A stretch of 64,000 nt of DNA from Alitiscatomonas aceti (GTDB lineage Bacteria > Bacillota > Clostridia > Lachnospirales > Lachnospiraceae), in the NCBI RefSeq assembly GCF_025567195.1, contig NZ_JAOQJF010000005.1:62001-126000 (forward strand). Reading direction: 5' to 3'. This document shows, in pieces, positions 8,571 to 17,191 of this stretch. A model generated the notes under the pieces. The model did not search any database, had not been told where the DNA came from, and was given only the letters and a program-made list of their open reading frames with translations. Every line of letters begins with the position of its first letter. Within the stretch, counting starts at the first letter, position 1. The translations under genes and the position numbers were made by a program.

Positions 8571-9884
8571 TTAAAGAACCATGGCTACGATCACGTTATA
8601 GACTGCGCAGCTTACAACGCTGATGGGTACGGCCACAAATAACAGGCGGTTGAACAATGCGTTTCTCTCCTCCTCGTTTCCGCAGGAGCCCAGGATCAGG
8701 CTGCCGCCGGAAGAGAACGGGCTGATGGCGCTGGACTGTGCGCCCAGGACCGTGCAGGCAAAGAGCACAGCCGGGTTCAGTCCCGTGGACACGGCCAGGG
8801 CCGGGATCAGCGGGAACAGGGCCGGGGCCACCACACCTGTGGTGGAGCTGAAGAAGCTCATGAACGCTGCCACCAGGCTGAAGGCGATGGGGACCAGAGC
8901 CACCGGTACGTTGGAGCCGATCCATGCAGACAGGGCGTCGATGGTGCCTGCCTTAACGGCCACTGCGATCAGCATGCCTGCTCCGGCGATCATGATGATG
9001 GTGTTCCACGGTACGCGGGCGATGACCTCCTTCTGGGGGGCCAGGTTCATTAAAAGGGCGATCACGGTGAAGCAGATTGCCACCAGGCCCACGTCGATCT
9101 TACTGCTGATGGCTGCGATCACGCCATTGCCCGGCATTACCAGCTTTAATAAGGGGAATACCAGCACCACTGCCATCATAAGAAGCATCAGGTTCAGAGT
9201 CATTTTCTGTTTTTTATCAAAGGGCTCCGGCTTTTTAAAGGTGATCCCCTTTCCTATGTTCCGGTTGGCCTTGAAGCCATAGCGGAAGATGGCGATGAGG
9301 ATCAGGGAGAACACGATGGCAAAGCCGAAGATCTTAAATTCCTCGCTGAAGGAGTCGGGAGCCGTAAGGGCCGGTTCCGCCTCATAAGCAGTCTCCATCA
9401 GACCGCGGAATACAACGCCCAGGGCCGCTGTGGGGAAGTTTCCGCCTGCCAGGGCGCCGCAGTTGATGGCCACGGCTCCGGTGAGCTTATCCATTTTGGC
9501 CTCGTCACAGATCACTAAGGTGATGGGGGCCAGGAAAGCCAGTACGGTAAAGTATGCCGCTCCCATGACAGAGAGGATCACTGCCACGAAGAAAAGGGCA
9601 AAGGGAAGGAGTCCCGGAAAGCTCCTGCATGCATAAAGCAGGGCAGAGGACATTTTTTCAAGGGTTCCGTTGATGGCTGCAAAATTGTAAAACAGGGATA
9701 CGGACAGAATGACGAACATGGTGCTGGTGGGCCAGCAGGCGATCAGCTCCTTCGTCTTCATGCCCAGTGCAAAGCATCCGATGAGGTATGCGAATGCGAT
9801 GCAGAAAAATCCCGTATTGATCTTTGTCTTGTAACCCAGCACGACGGCCAGGGCTATGGATGCCACAAGAACAACGCTGATCAT
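8571..9884 (-). CDS. MatC-like / ion-transporter-superfamily carboxylate carrier
   Basis: 437 residues, about 11-12 hydrophobic segments spread over two similar halves, as in the ion transporter superfamily (MatC/DASS/ArsB). Two re-entrant-type stretches are visible: CGALAGGNFPTAALGVVFRG near residue 150 and SSTTGVVAPALFPLIPALA followed by QSSAISPFSSGGSLILG near residues 350-400. These resemble dicarboxylate carriers; malate, malonate or citrate-like substrates are plausible. It lies 12 bases upstream of icd in the same operon. AGGAGG precedes the ATG. Confidence 0.8.
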   Translation of the reverse strand: MISVVLVASIALAVVLGYKTKINTGFFCIAFAYLIGCFALGMKTKELIACWPTSTMFVILSVSLFYNFAAINGTLEKMSSALLYACRSFPGLLPFALFFVAVILSVMGAAYFTVLAFLAPITLVICDEAKMDKLTGAVAINCGALAGGNFPTAALGVVFRGLMETAYEAEPALTAPDSFSEEFKIFGFAIVFSLILIAIFRYGFKANRNIGKGITFKKPEPFDKKQKMTLNLMLLMMAVVLVFPLLKLVMPGNGVIAAISSKIDVGLVAICFTVIALLMNLAPQKEVIARVPWNTIIMIAGAGMLIAVAVKAGTIDALSAWIGSNVPVALVPIAFSLVAAFMSFFSSTTGVVAPALFPLIPALAVSTGLNPAVLFACTVLGAQSSAISPFSSGGSLILGSCGNEEERNALFNRLLFVAVPISVVSCAVYNVIVAMVL

Positions 9885-9911
9885 ATCATTTTCCTCCTTA
9901 AATGCGGTATC

Positions 9912-10775
9912 TTAATCCTCCAGTCCCAGCAGACGGGACGGGATGGTCCTTGTCATATGGTATACGTGCTCCTCCGGGATCCCGTGATCCACCAGATACT
10001 GCATGTATTCCTCCATGGCCAGCTCCCAGTGGGGATTTTCCGTCTGGCCGCCGTCGGTGTCCACCATCACGTTCTGGTAGCCCACCTCTTTGATGATCTC
10101 CACGTTGGACGGAAGGTTGCTCTTATACTTTCCGCCGCCCATGTTCTGGGCGTAGCAGCGCTCCAGGATCACGTCATAGTCCTTTACGATCCGCACCTGG
10201 TCCTCCACGCTCATGTCCACGATCCACCACTCGGGATGGGTGACCACAATGTTCTTAACGCCTGCGTTCCTGGCCGCCTCCACTACGATGAAGGCCTCCT
10301 CCGGAGACACATGGGCCGTCCCCAGCACTGCATTATGATCCCGGATAAGACCGAACACGTCGTTCAGCTCCGGAACCACCTTTCCGTCTCTCACCACGTC
10401 CACGCAGCCCGCCGGATCCAGATTGTTTTTCACCATATGGTTCCTGGCCGACTGGGTCGGAAGCCACACGACCTTCGCTCCCAGCTTTAAGGCCACGTCC
10501 ACAGCCTTGGGGTTGATGCCGCCCACCACCTTATTTAAGGTAATGCTGCCGAACATGGTAAAATTGTTGGTCTTTCCATGGACGATCTCGTTGTGGCGGT
10601 TGCACAGGTAGGCCCGGTCCATGGTGGTTCCCTGGTGGGTCTTTAACACAATGGCCCGCGCACCCACGCGGATCCCGGCTTCCATCATCTCGAAATCGTC
10701 ATACGCCCGGAGCCGCAGATCCGGATTCGTGTGCACATGCATGTCGATGACGCCTTTCATTGACACTTTACTCAT
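9912..10775 (-). CDS. DUF6282 family protein, amidohydrolase-like
   Basis: 287 residues from the ATG at 10775, preceded by GGAAGGGG; an ATG 16 codons earlier has no ribosome site. The N-terminal DMHVHTNPDLRLR gives the H-x-H metal pair of PHP/amidohydrolase barrels, followed by GARAIVLKTHQGTT, LGTAHVSPEEA and IVVTHPEWW, which supply further histidines. It is probably a metal-dependent hydrolase or isomerase of unknown substrate. It is first in the cluster with the carrier and icd and divergent from a LysR gene, so it may process the imported compound. Confidence 0.75.
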   Translation of the reverse strand: MSKVSMKGVIDMHVHTNPDLRLRAYDDFEMMEAGIRVGARAIVLKTHQGTTMDRAYLCNRHNEIVHGKTNNFTMFGSITLNKVVGGINPKAVDVALKLGAKVVWLPTQSARNHMVKNNLDPAGCVDVVRDGKVVPELNDVFGLIRDHNAVLGTAHVSPEEAFIVVEAARNAGVKNIVVTHPEWWIVDMSVEDQVRIVKDYDVILERCYAQNMGGGKYKSNLPSNVEIIKEVGYQNVMVDTDGGQTENPHWELAMEEYMQYLVDHGIPEEHVYHMTRTIPSRLLGLED

Positions 10776-10948
10776 TTTCTTTTCCCCTTCCAATCTTTTC
10801 ATTTGTGCAATTCGTTCATCCATCCGTTCATATGGAATTGCTTTCTGTCAATATTTATCTTATACTATTCCCATAATTAGAGAAATATAAAATATCAAAT
10901 AGTTTATATCGGAAAAACCGATGGCAGAGCTGCCGTGAAAGGAGTCCT

Positions 10949-11866
10949 ATGAATCTGAAAGAGCTGAATTATATCGTGACCATTGCCGACGAGGGCAGCA
11001 TTTCCCGGGCGGCGGAAAAGCTATATATGGCCCAGTCCAGCCTGAGCCAGTTCCTCCAGCTCTACGAGGCAGAGCTGGGAGCGCCTTTATTTATGCGGAC
11101 CTCACGGGGCGTCCGTCCTACGGCCTCCGGCTCGGTATTTTTAAACCATGCCCGCCAGATCCTCCTCCAGTACCACCGGGCCCAAAGCGAGCTGTGGGAT
11201 ATCGAAGAGCTTTCCGGCGGCCGTATCGAGCTGGGGATCAGCACCTTCCGGGGCACTTATCTGCTGCCGCCTGTACTCAAGCGGTTCCGTGACCGGTATC
11301 CCCGGATCCATGTGGAGATCACAGAAAAAGACAGTATGTATCTGGAGGAAATGATCCTGGAGGGCTTTCTGGACATGGCGCTCCTGGCCCTTCCCAGCCC
11401 CCGCCTCCATAAGCAGCTGGATTTTCTCACCCGGGATGAGATCTATCTGGTCACTGTTTCGGAGCACCCTGTCATGGAATTCGTTCACCGGGAGGAAGAC
11501 GGGACACGCTGGGTCGATCTGAAGGACATCGCCCGGTTCGAGTGTATCCTGGGACCGCCAAGGACCATCCTGGGCTCCATGATCCGGAAGGCCTTCGAGG
11601 ATCTGCGCCTGGAGCCCTTGGCCCAGAATACCAATATCACCGCCCCCTTCGCTGCCGCCATGGCCCGGGAGGGGATCGCCCTTTCCTTTACGTATCATTC
11701 CTGTATGGTGAAGGCCCCAGGCGTGGAATATCTGTCCGTGGGCCGGAAAGGGCTCTTTCTGGATCTCTCCCTGGCCTATCCCGCCGGCGAATACCGCTCC
11801 AAGGCCACCATGGCCCTGGCAAAGATGTTCCATGAGATTTATCAGGAGGCGTCCATCCGGCCATAG
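10949..11866 (+). CDS. LysR-family transcriptional regulator
   Basis: 305 residues. The N-terminal winged helix (LNYIVTIADEGSISRAAEKLYMAQSSLSQFLQLYEAELGAPLFMRT) is followed by a two-lobe effector domain from about residue 90 (GRIELGISTFRGTYLLPPVL). AAAGGAG precedes the ATG. It is divergent from the DUF6282-carrier-icd cluster across a 173-base AT-rich gap, the classic placement for the cluster's activator. The inducer is unknown, presumably the cluster's substrate. Confidence 0.9.
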   Translation: MNLKELNYIVTIADEGSISRAAEKLYMAQSSLSQFLQLYEAELGAPLFMRTSRGVRPTASGSVFLNHARQILLQYHRAQSELWDIEELSGGRIELGISTFRGTYLLPPVLKRFRDRYPRIHVEITEKDSMYLEEMILEGFLDMALLALPSPRLHKQLDFLTRDEIYLVTVSEHPVMEFVHREEDGTRWVDLKDIARFECILGPPRTILGSMIRKAFEDLRLEPLAQNTNITAPFAAAMAREGIALSFTYHSCMVKAPGVEYLSVGRKGLFLDLSLAYPAGEYRSKATMALAKMFHEIYQEASIRP

Positions 11867-12092
11867 GCCAGGGAATATGTCCGGCTCTGCGGCCCGCGTT
11901 CCGGCCGGCCGCCCCGGGACAGGCTTCTTGGGACGGGTTTCCCGGAAGCCGCGGCCCTTCATCCGGCCTTTGGGCCCGGTCTTTCAGTCTATATGCGTTC
12001 CCTGGAGCCCCGCCCCTGCGGCGGGATCTCCCGGGATCGCAGACCAGTCTTTACACCACTTCTATTATCTTTTCATCCGGAGGTTTTAAATT

Positions 12093-12866
12093 ATGGATAA
12101 AATAAACGATGAATTAAAAAAGCTGGAGCTTGAGATCGCAGATGTAAAACGCCGCCTCCAGGCTCTCCCGGACGGCAGCCTTGTCTGTTCCCGTAATGGA
12201 AATTACTGGAAATGGTACTGGAACTGCGGAGACGGGCTTTCCTATCTTCCCAAAAGCGCCCGTCCTATGGCCGAAAAACTGGCTGTCAGAAAATATCTTT
12301 CCCTTCTGTTAAGATCCCTCCAGGCCAGACGTGCCTTTCTTGACTCTTATCTTGCCCGGAAAAGCCAGGCCGCTGAACAGGCTGTACAGGCTTATCTGGA
12401 GAATCCCGCTTACCAGCCGCTTCTCGCTCCCTATTTTACCCCTTTGTCCCCGGAGCTGGCCCAGTGGGCAGCGACCCCCTATGACCAGAATCCCCTGTTT
12501 CCGGAGCAGCGGATCCATAAATGTGCCTCCGGCCACCTGGTCCGGTCCAAATCTGAGGCGATCATCGACATGGTTCTGTATACTAACCAGGTCCCCTTCC
12601 GGTACGAATGCGCCCTCACTTTGGGAAAGACTGTGATCTACCCGGATTTTACCATCCGCGACCCCTCCAGCGGAAAAACGTATTACTGGGAGCATTTCGG
12701 CATGATGGATCAGCCGTCCTACGCTGCCCGCACCTTTTCAAAGCTCCAGCTGTACACTTCCTTTCAGATCATCCCCTCGATCCAGCTTATCACCACCTAT
12801 GAAACCCAGGAGCATCCCCTGAACACAGAAACGGCCGAGGCTCTGGTGCGGCAGTATTTCCTATAA
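12093..12866 (+). CDS. Uncharacterised protein with a PD-(D/E)XK-nuclease-like core
   Basis: 257 residues, function not established. Residues 1-100 are helical and charged, with likely coiled coil. Residues 150-205 carry an arrangement like restriction-endonuclease-fold proteins: SKSE (Glu155), RYE (Glu172), YPDF (Asp185) and YWEHFGMMD (Glu200-His201), where the last replaces the usual E-x-K. Such proteins may be repair nucleases or degenerate relatives. GGAGG lies 9 bases before the ATG. It stands alone; the 226 bases before it hold nothing recognisable, and the hairpin repeats follow it. Confidence 0.65.
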   Translation: MDKINDELKKLELEIADVKRRLQALPDGSLVCSRNGNYWKWYWNCGDGLSYLPKSARPMAEKLAVRKYLSLLLRSLQARRAFLDSYLARKSQAAEQAVQAYLENPAYQPLLAPYFTPLSPELAQWAATPYDQNPLFPEQRIHKCASGHLVRSKSEAIIDMVLYTNQVPFRYECALTLGKTVIYPDFTIRDPSSGKTYYWEHFGMMDQPSYAARTFSKLQLYTSFQIIPSIQLITTYETQEHPLNTETAEALVRQYFL

Positions 12867-12959
12867 GAGCACGCGCGGACAGCGAGATCCGGCCATTCTG
12901 GCTGGTTTTCACATTCTCCCATCCTTCACATTCCCCCTACCCGTATCATCAAAAATATT

Positions 12960-13135
12960 GGGCGAAAATGCACGTTTTTTTCCACAGTGCCCAGAGATTA
13001 CTGGGGAAACCTGAAATTTCACTGGATTTCCACTGGATTTTTCCAACGGATTGGGCGTATACTGCGTTTTTCTTCGTGTATGCCCAAAAAACACTGGAAT
13101 TTTGGGCATAGCAGAAAAAAGTCCCTTCTATGCCC
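12960..13135. repeat. Three tandem degenerate hairpin repeats
   Basis: Three units of about 33 bases, each beginning GGGC and ending GCCC, lie at 12960-12992, 13053-13085 and 13104-13135. In the second, GGGCGTATAC pairs with GTGTATGCCC; in the third, GGGCATAG pairs with CTATGCCC. Each is preceded by TTG or TTTTG, and CACTGGA precedes copies two and three. This fills the 347-base gap between the nuclease-like gene and the kinase-like gene. It is not a CRISPR: spacing and copies are irregular. Confidence 0.55.
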
Positions 13136-13177
13136 AACAGCGAGGCCTGAAGTGGCCCCTGGATCGCCCCATAACGC

Positions 13178-13204
13178 AAAAAAGCCCCGTCCAAAGGACG
13201 GGGC
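13178..13204 (-). terminator. Intrinsic terminator of the kinase-like gene
   Basis: GCCCCGTCC/GGACGGGGC, a 9-bp GC-rich stem with a TTT loop, is followed by TTTTTT on the minus strand. Confidence 0.9.
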
Positions 13205-13213
13205 GGGCAGCTC

Positions 13214-14242
13214 CTATTTTCTTCCTCCATCGATCATTTTCAGAATGAAATCCACGGTACCATCGATCCCGTAGCTGGCGGTGTTGATGCAGAGGTCATA
13301 GTTATTGGCATGGCCCCACTTTCTTCCCGTATAGAAATTATAATACCGGGAATGCCTCCGGTCCAGGCGGTGGAGGAGCCTTCTGGCCTTCCGTTCATCC
13401 AGTCCGCTGTTGACCTCCACAGCCCGGCGGACCCTCTGCTCAAAGGGGGCTGTGATATAGATACTGATATGGGGGATCTTATTATTGGTCATGATGGCAT
13501 CGCCGCAGCGGCCCATGATGATGAAGTCCTCCTTCTTCGCCATATCGCAAAGCAGATCGCTCTGGTTAAAGAATACCGCATCCCGCTTGGACAGGCCGTG
13601 ATAACGGCTGAACTCCCGGAACCTCTGCCTCAGAGTCAGCTTCTTCGCCGGCGCAAAGGCACTGGCCGGGCTCTGGCTGATCTCATCCTTCACCTCGCTG
13701 GCATATCCCGCTGTATCATGGAAGGAATCTTTTTCTGCGTCCAGCCGTTTTAAGACCGCTTCAAAGATCTCGGCGTCATAATAGCTGATCTTCAATTTAT
13801 CGGAAAGCCGGAAGCCCACCTCATTTCCGCCGCTGCCATAGGTCCAGCTGATGCAGACGATCAGGTGGTCCCGGTCGGAGAACCGTTCCTTCAGATTAAA
13901 GGCATTCAGCTCCGCCAGATCCGGATCCAGCACGTCTCCATGGGCAAAGCTGGTGGGAAGGCTCATGACCTCCTTTAAGATCCTGTCATACTCGGACATA
14001 CAGAGCTTCCGCTCCTCCTTATCCTCCAGGGTCCTGGCCATATTGGCGATCAATGCCAGCTCGCTCCGCACCACGTGGCCCTGGGGCCGGGTCATCAGAA
14101 GCTCTGTCAGCTCATTGACGCACAGTTCCCTGTCCCGGTTGAACACGCGTCCCAGGGAGGAGCCCAGATGGATATAGACTTCCGCATCCAGGTCATAAAT
14201 ATGCTCTGCCAGTTCCTTGATCTCTTCTCGGTTCATTGACAT
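13214..14242 (-). CDS. Cytidylate-kinase-like protein with an extra N-terminal domain
   Basis: 342 residues. The C-terminal 215 match the cytidylate kinase-like family: P-loop variant SWTYGSGGNEVGFRLSDKL (about 132-150), YYDAEIFEAVLKR, DFIIMGRCGDAIM, ISIYITAPFEQRVRR and the late HSRYYNFYTGRKW. The first 120 residues are a helical domain I do not recognise (begins MSMNREEIKELAEHIYDLDA). Members of this family are often tied to transport or regulation rather than nucleotide synthesis, and the true substrate is unknown. It follows the antiporter gene by 15 bases, so the two form an operon. Confidence 0.8.
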   Translation of the reverse strand: MSMNREEIKELAEHIYDLDAEVYIHLGSSLGRVFNRDRELCVNELTELLMTRPQGHVVRSELALIANMARTLEDKEERKLCMSEYDRILKEVMSLPTSFAHGDVLDPDLAELNAFNLKERFSDRDHLIVCISWTYGSGGNEVGFRLSDKLKISYYDAEIFEAVLKRLDAEKDSFHDTAGYASEVKDEISQSPASAFAPAKKLTLRQRFREFSRYHGLSKRDAVFFNQSDLLCDMAKKEDFIIMGRCGDAIMTNNKIPHISIYITAPFEQRVRRAVEVNSGLDERKARRLLHRLDRRHSRYYNFYTGRKWGHANNYDLCINTASYGIDGTVDFILKMIDGGRK

Positions 14243-14257
14243 GATTCCTCCCCCTTC

Positions 14258-15610
14258 CTATAAAAAGAATAACAGCGTATCCAGGATAAACACCGGCGTC
14301 AGGATCCCGAAGGACCAGATCAGATAGCCGAAAAAGGACGGCATCCGGATACCATTTTCGTCCGCAATGGATTTGACCATAAAGTTGGGCGCATTTCCAA
14401 TATATGTGTTGGCTCCCATGAACACGGCTCCGGCAGAGATCGCCTCCAGCATTTTGATGGGAACAGAGCCCAAAGCCGTCATCATGCCGCCGGTAAAGCC
14501 CAGAGATCCGGCTGTCGTTAAGAACACCAGATAGGTGGGCGTATTATCCAAGAAGCTGGACAGAAGCCCTGTGGCCCAGAACATCTGGAAAGGATCCGTG
14601 ATCCCTAACTTCGGCCCGCTGGCCTTTAACAGCATCAGGGCCGGCTGCATGGTGATGAAGATCCCCACAAACAGCACCGCCACCTCTTTAATGGCGCTCC
14701 AGGTAAAATGGTTCTCCCGGCGGATGGACGCGTCTGTGGTCTTAAAGGATAAAAAGGCCGCCAGCAGGATAATGGCGATCTCGATGACTGCCGGATAGCT
14801 TAAGACCACCTCCCCCAGGATGTGGATCCCCAGCACCTTCCCCTCCGCATCCTGAAACATCGGAAGGCTTGGAAGGGTCCCGCTTAAGATCACAGCGGCC
14901 ACGATCATCACGATAAAGATCATGTTATGGGCCCCGCGGATCTTGATCTCCGTACCGGGCTTGCTGATATCCGGCTTTAAGCCCTTTGCAATATCGGTCC
15001 GGTAGGCCCTCCGGTCGATCCAGTAAAAAATAAACAGCAGCAATGCCATATTAAACAGCAGGACCGGCGTTAAATGGAGGCTCCAGAAAAACGGCACACC
15101 CCGCATGAAGCCCATCAGAAGCGGCGGATCCCCAATGGGAGTCAGACATCCGCCCATATTGGACACCAGGAAAATAAAAAATACAATGATATGCCTCCGG
15201 TGCTTCCGCCATGCATTCATCTTAATGATCGGACGGATCATCAGCATACTGGCGCCTGTGGTGCCGATCCAGCTGGAAAGGATGGTTCCCAGAGCTAAAA
15301 GTCCCACATTGATCCTGGGTGAGCCTGCCAGATCACCGGACATGGTGATATTTCCGGACACACAGAACAGGCCAAACAGCAGGACGATAAACGTCAGATA
15401 ATCATTGATCATACACTCCAGCACCGTCTCCGATGCATGGGATACACCGTACATCAGCGCGAAGGGCACCACAAAAAGCAGGGACCAGAAGGCCACAGCA
15501 TGGGGCTGGTGCTCCTCCCACCAGTGGGGCTTTATAAGAGGCAGTACGGCAATACATAAAAGCAGGCCTGCAAACGGGATGCAGAGCCATAACGGGATCA
15601 TCTCACTCAC
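14258..15610 (-). CDS. NhaD-like sodium:proton antiporter / citrate-transporter family
   Basis: About 450 residues, 11-13 membrane segments. GTG at 15610 is preferred because AAAGGTGG lies 6 bases upstream; ATG at 15601 is an alternative. Family signs are SSWIGTTGASMLMIRPIIK, NMGGCLTPIGDPPLLMGFMRGVPF and SSFLDNTPTYLVFL, the G-D-P-P and D-N-T-P motifs of ion-transporter-superfamily antiporters. It would exchange sodium for protons or carry a carboxylate. It is co-directional with the kinase-like gene downstream and divergent from the SLC6-type symporter. Confidence 0.82.
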   Translation of the reverse strand: MSEMIPLWLCIPFAGLLLCIAVLPLIKPHWWEEHQPHAVAFWSLLFVVPFALMYGVSHASETVLECMINDYLTFIVLLFGLFCVSGNITMSGDLAGSPRINVGLLALGTILSSWIGTTGASMLMIRPIIKMNAWRKHRRHIIVFFIFLVSNMGGCLTPIGDPPLLMGFMRGVPFFWSLHLTPVLLFNMALLLFIFYWIDRRAYRTDIAKGLKPDISKPGTEIKIRGAHNMIFIVMIVAAVILSGTLPSLPMFQDAEGKVLGIHILGEVVLSYPAVIEIAIILLAAFLSFKTTDASIRRENHFTWSAIKEVAVLFVGIFITMQPALMLLKASGPKLGITDPFQMFWATGLLSSFLDNTPTYLVFLTTAGSLGFTGGMMTALGSVPIKMLEAISAGAVFMGANTYIGNAPNFMVKSIADENGIRMPSFFGYLIWSFGILTPVFILDTLLFFL

Positions 15611-15757
15611 TTTGGACCACCTTTCCCTTTCGTTTTTTCTCCTCAAACAGCCACTCATTATAGCAACATTCCCAGTGAATTACAACCACGAACCCGCTAA
15701 AGAAACGCAAAAATATCGCAAAAAAACCAGCATTTCCGACAAATGCATCAACTACCG

Positions 15758-15786
15758 TTGCATTTTTTCCCTTTTTTTACTATCAT
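15758..15786 (+). promoter_or_regulatory. Promoter of the SLC6-type symporter gene, with a dyad over the -35
   Basis: TTGCAT (15758-15763), 17 bases, TATCAT (15781-15786). The -35 lies in an inverted repeat AATGCA (15742-15747) / TGCATT (15759-15764), a possible operator. Confidence 0.5.
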
Positions 15787-15832
15787 AGTATGGCACGTTA
15801 TCATGAAACAGTAATAAAGGGGGAATAAGAAA

Positions 15833-17191
15833 ATGAAACGTGAAAGTTTTGGCTCCCGGCTTGGCTTTATCCTGGTCAGCGCCGGCTGTGCCATCGGCAT
15901 CGGAAACGTATGGCGTTTCCCGTATGTGGCCGGAGAAAATGGAGGCAGTGTATTTGTGCTGTTCTACCTCCTGTTCCTGTTGTGTATGGGAGTTCCCGTA
16001 CTGACCATGGAGCTGGCCGTGGGCCGCGCCAGCAGAAAGAGCGCCGTAAACGGCTATAAGGCCCTGGAAAAGCCCGGAAGTAAATGGCACATCCACGGCT
16101 GGTTCTGTATGCTGGGATGCTACCTGTTGATGATGTATTATACCACAGTCTCCGGCTGGATGATCAGCTACTTTTTTAAGTTCCTCACCGGAACCTTTCA
16201 CGGACTGGACACGAAAGCCGTTTCCGGCGTGTTCGGCTCCCTTCTGGCCGATCCCATGGAGATGGGCCTCTGGATGGCTGTTACCGTCATCGCGGGCTTT
16301 CTGATCTGCAGCCTGGGTCTCAGAAACGGCCTGGAGCGGATCACCAAATGGATGATGGGCTGCCTCTTCGTCCTGATCCTGGTGCTGGCCGTCCATAGCA
16401 TGCTGCTGCCCGGGGCAAAGGAGGGCCTGGCCTTCTACCTGCTCCCAGATTTTGAACGGGCTGCCCAGGTGGGCCTCCCCAACGTCATCACCGCAGCCAT
16501 GAACCAGTCCTTCTTTACCCTGAGTCTGGGAATCGGGGCCATGGAGATCTTTGGAAGCTACATGGAAGAAAAACGGACTCTGGCCAGTGAATCCGTCAGC
16601 ATCTGTATCCTGGACACCTTTGTAGCCCTGTCCGCAGGACTCATCATCTTCCCGGCCTGCTTCTCCTTCGGCGTACAGCCGGATTCCGGTCCGCAGCTGA
16701 TCTTCGTCACCCTGCCCAACGTGTTTGCCAATATGGCCGGCGGACGGGTATGGGGAGCCCTGTTCTTCCTGTTCATGACCTTCGCCAGCTTCTCTACGGT
16801 CATTGCCGTATTTGAGAACCTGCTGGCCAGCTGCATCGACAATTTCGGCTGGGACCGGAAAAAAGCAGTCCTCATCAACTGTGTCCTCATTCTGGTATTA
16901 AGCCTGCCATGCGTACTGGGCTATAATGTCTGGAGCGATCTCCGCCTCATCGGTGGACGGGATGTTCTGGATACCGAGGACTTCCTGGTGAGCAATCTGC
17001 TGCTGCCTCTTGGCTCCCTGGTATATCTGCTGTTCTGCGTCACAAAATGGGGCTGGGATTTTGACAATTACCTGTCTGAAGCCAACAAAGGCGAGGGCAT
17101 GAAAATGCCGGGAGGAAAGCTGGTTAAAAATTACTTCCGCTTTGTCCTCCCGGTACTGATCCTGGTGATCCTGATCCAGGGATTATTTTAA
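15833..17191 (+). CDS. Sodium-dependent transporter, neurotransmitter:sodium symporter (SLC6) family
   Basis: 452 residues, about 11 membrane segments. The N-terminal SRLGFILVSAGCAIGIGNVWRFPYVAGENGG carries the sodium-site motif GxGNVWRFPY of bacterial LeuT/MhsT-like amino-acid symporters. Conserved QSFFTLSLGIGAMEIFGSYM lies mid-protein. Substrate is probably a hydrophobic or aromatic amino acid. AAAGGGGG precedes the ATG. It overlaps by 9 bases, tail to tail, with the S9 peptidase gene. Confidence 0.9.
   Translation: MKRESFGSRLGFILVSAGCAIGIGNVWRFPYVAGENGGSVFVLFYLLFLLCMGVPVLTMELAVGRASRKSAVNGYKALEKPGSKWHIHGWFCMLGCYLLMMYYTTVSGWMISYFFKFLTGTFHGLDTKAVSGVFGSLLADPMEMGLWMAVTVIAGFLICSLGLRNGLERITKWMMGCLFVLILVLAVHSMLLPGAKEGLAFYLLPDFERAAQVGLPNVITAAMNQSFFTLSLGIGAMEIFGSYMEEKRTLASESVSICILDTFVALSAGLIIFPACFSFGVQPDSGPQLIFVTLPNVFANMAGGRVWGALFFLFMTFASFSTVIAVFENLLASCIDNFGWDRKKAVLINCVLILVLSLPCVLGYNVWSDLRLIGGRDVLDTEDFLVSNLLLPLGSLVYLLFCVTKWGWDFDNYLSEANKGEGMKMPGGKLVKNYFRFVLPVLILVILIQGLF

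Noticed and set aside
12867..13213. CRISPR array
   Set aside because: Only three diverged hairpin units at unequal distances, no constant repeat and no cas genes.
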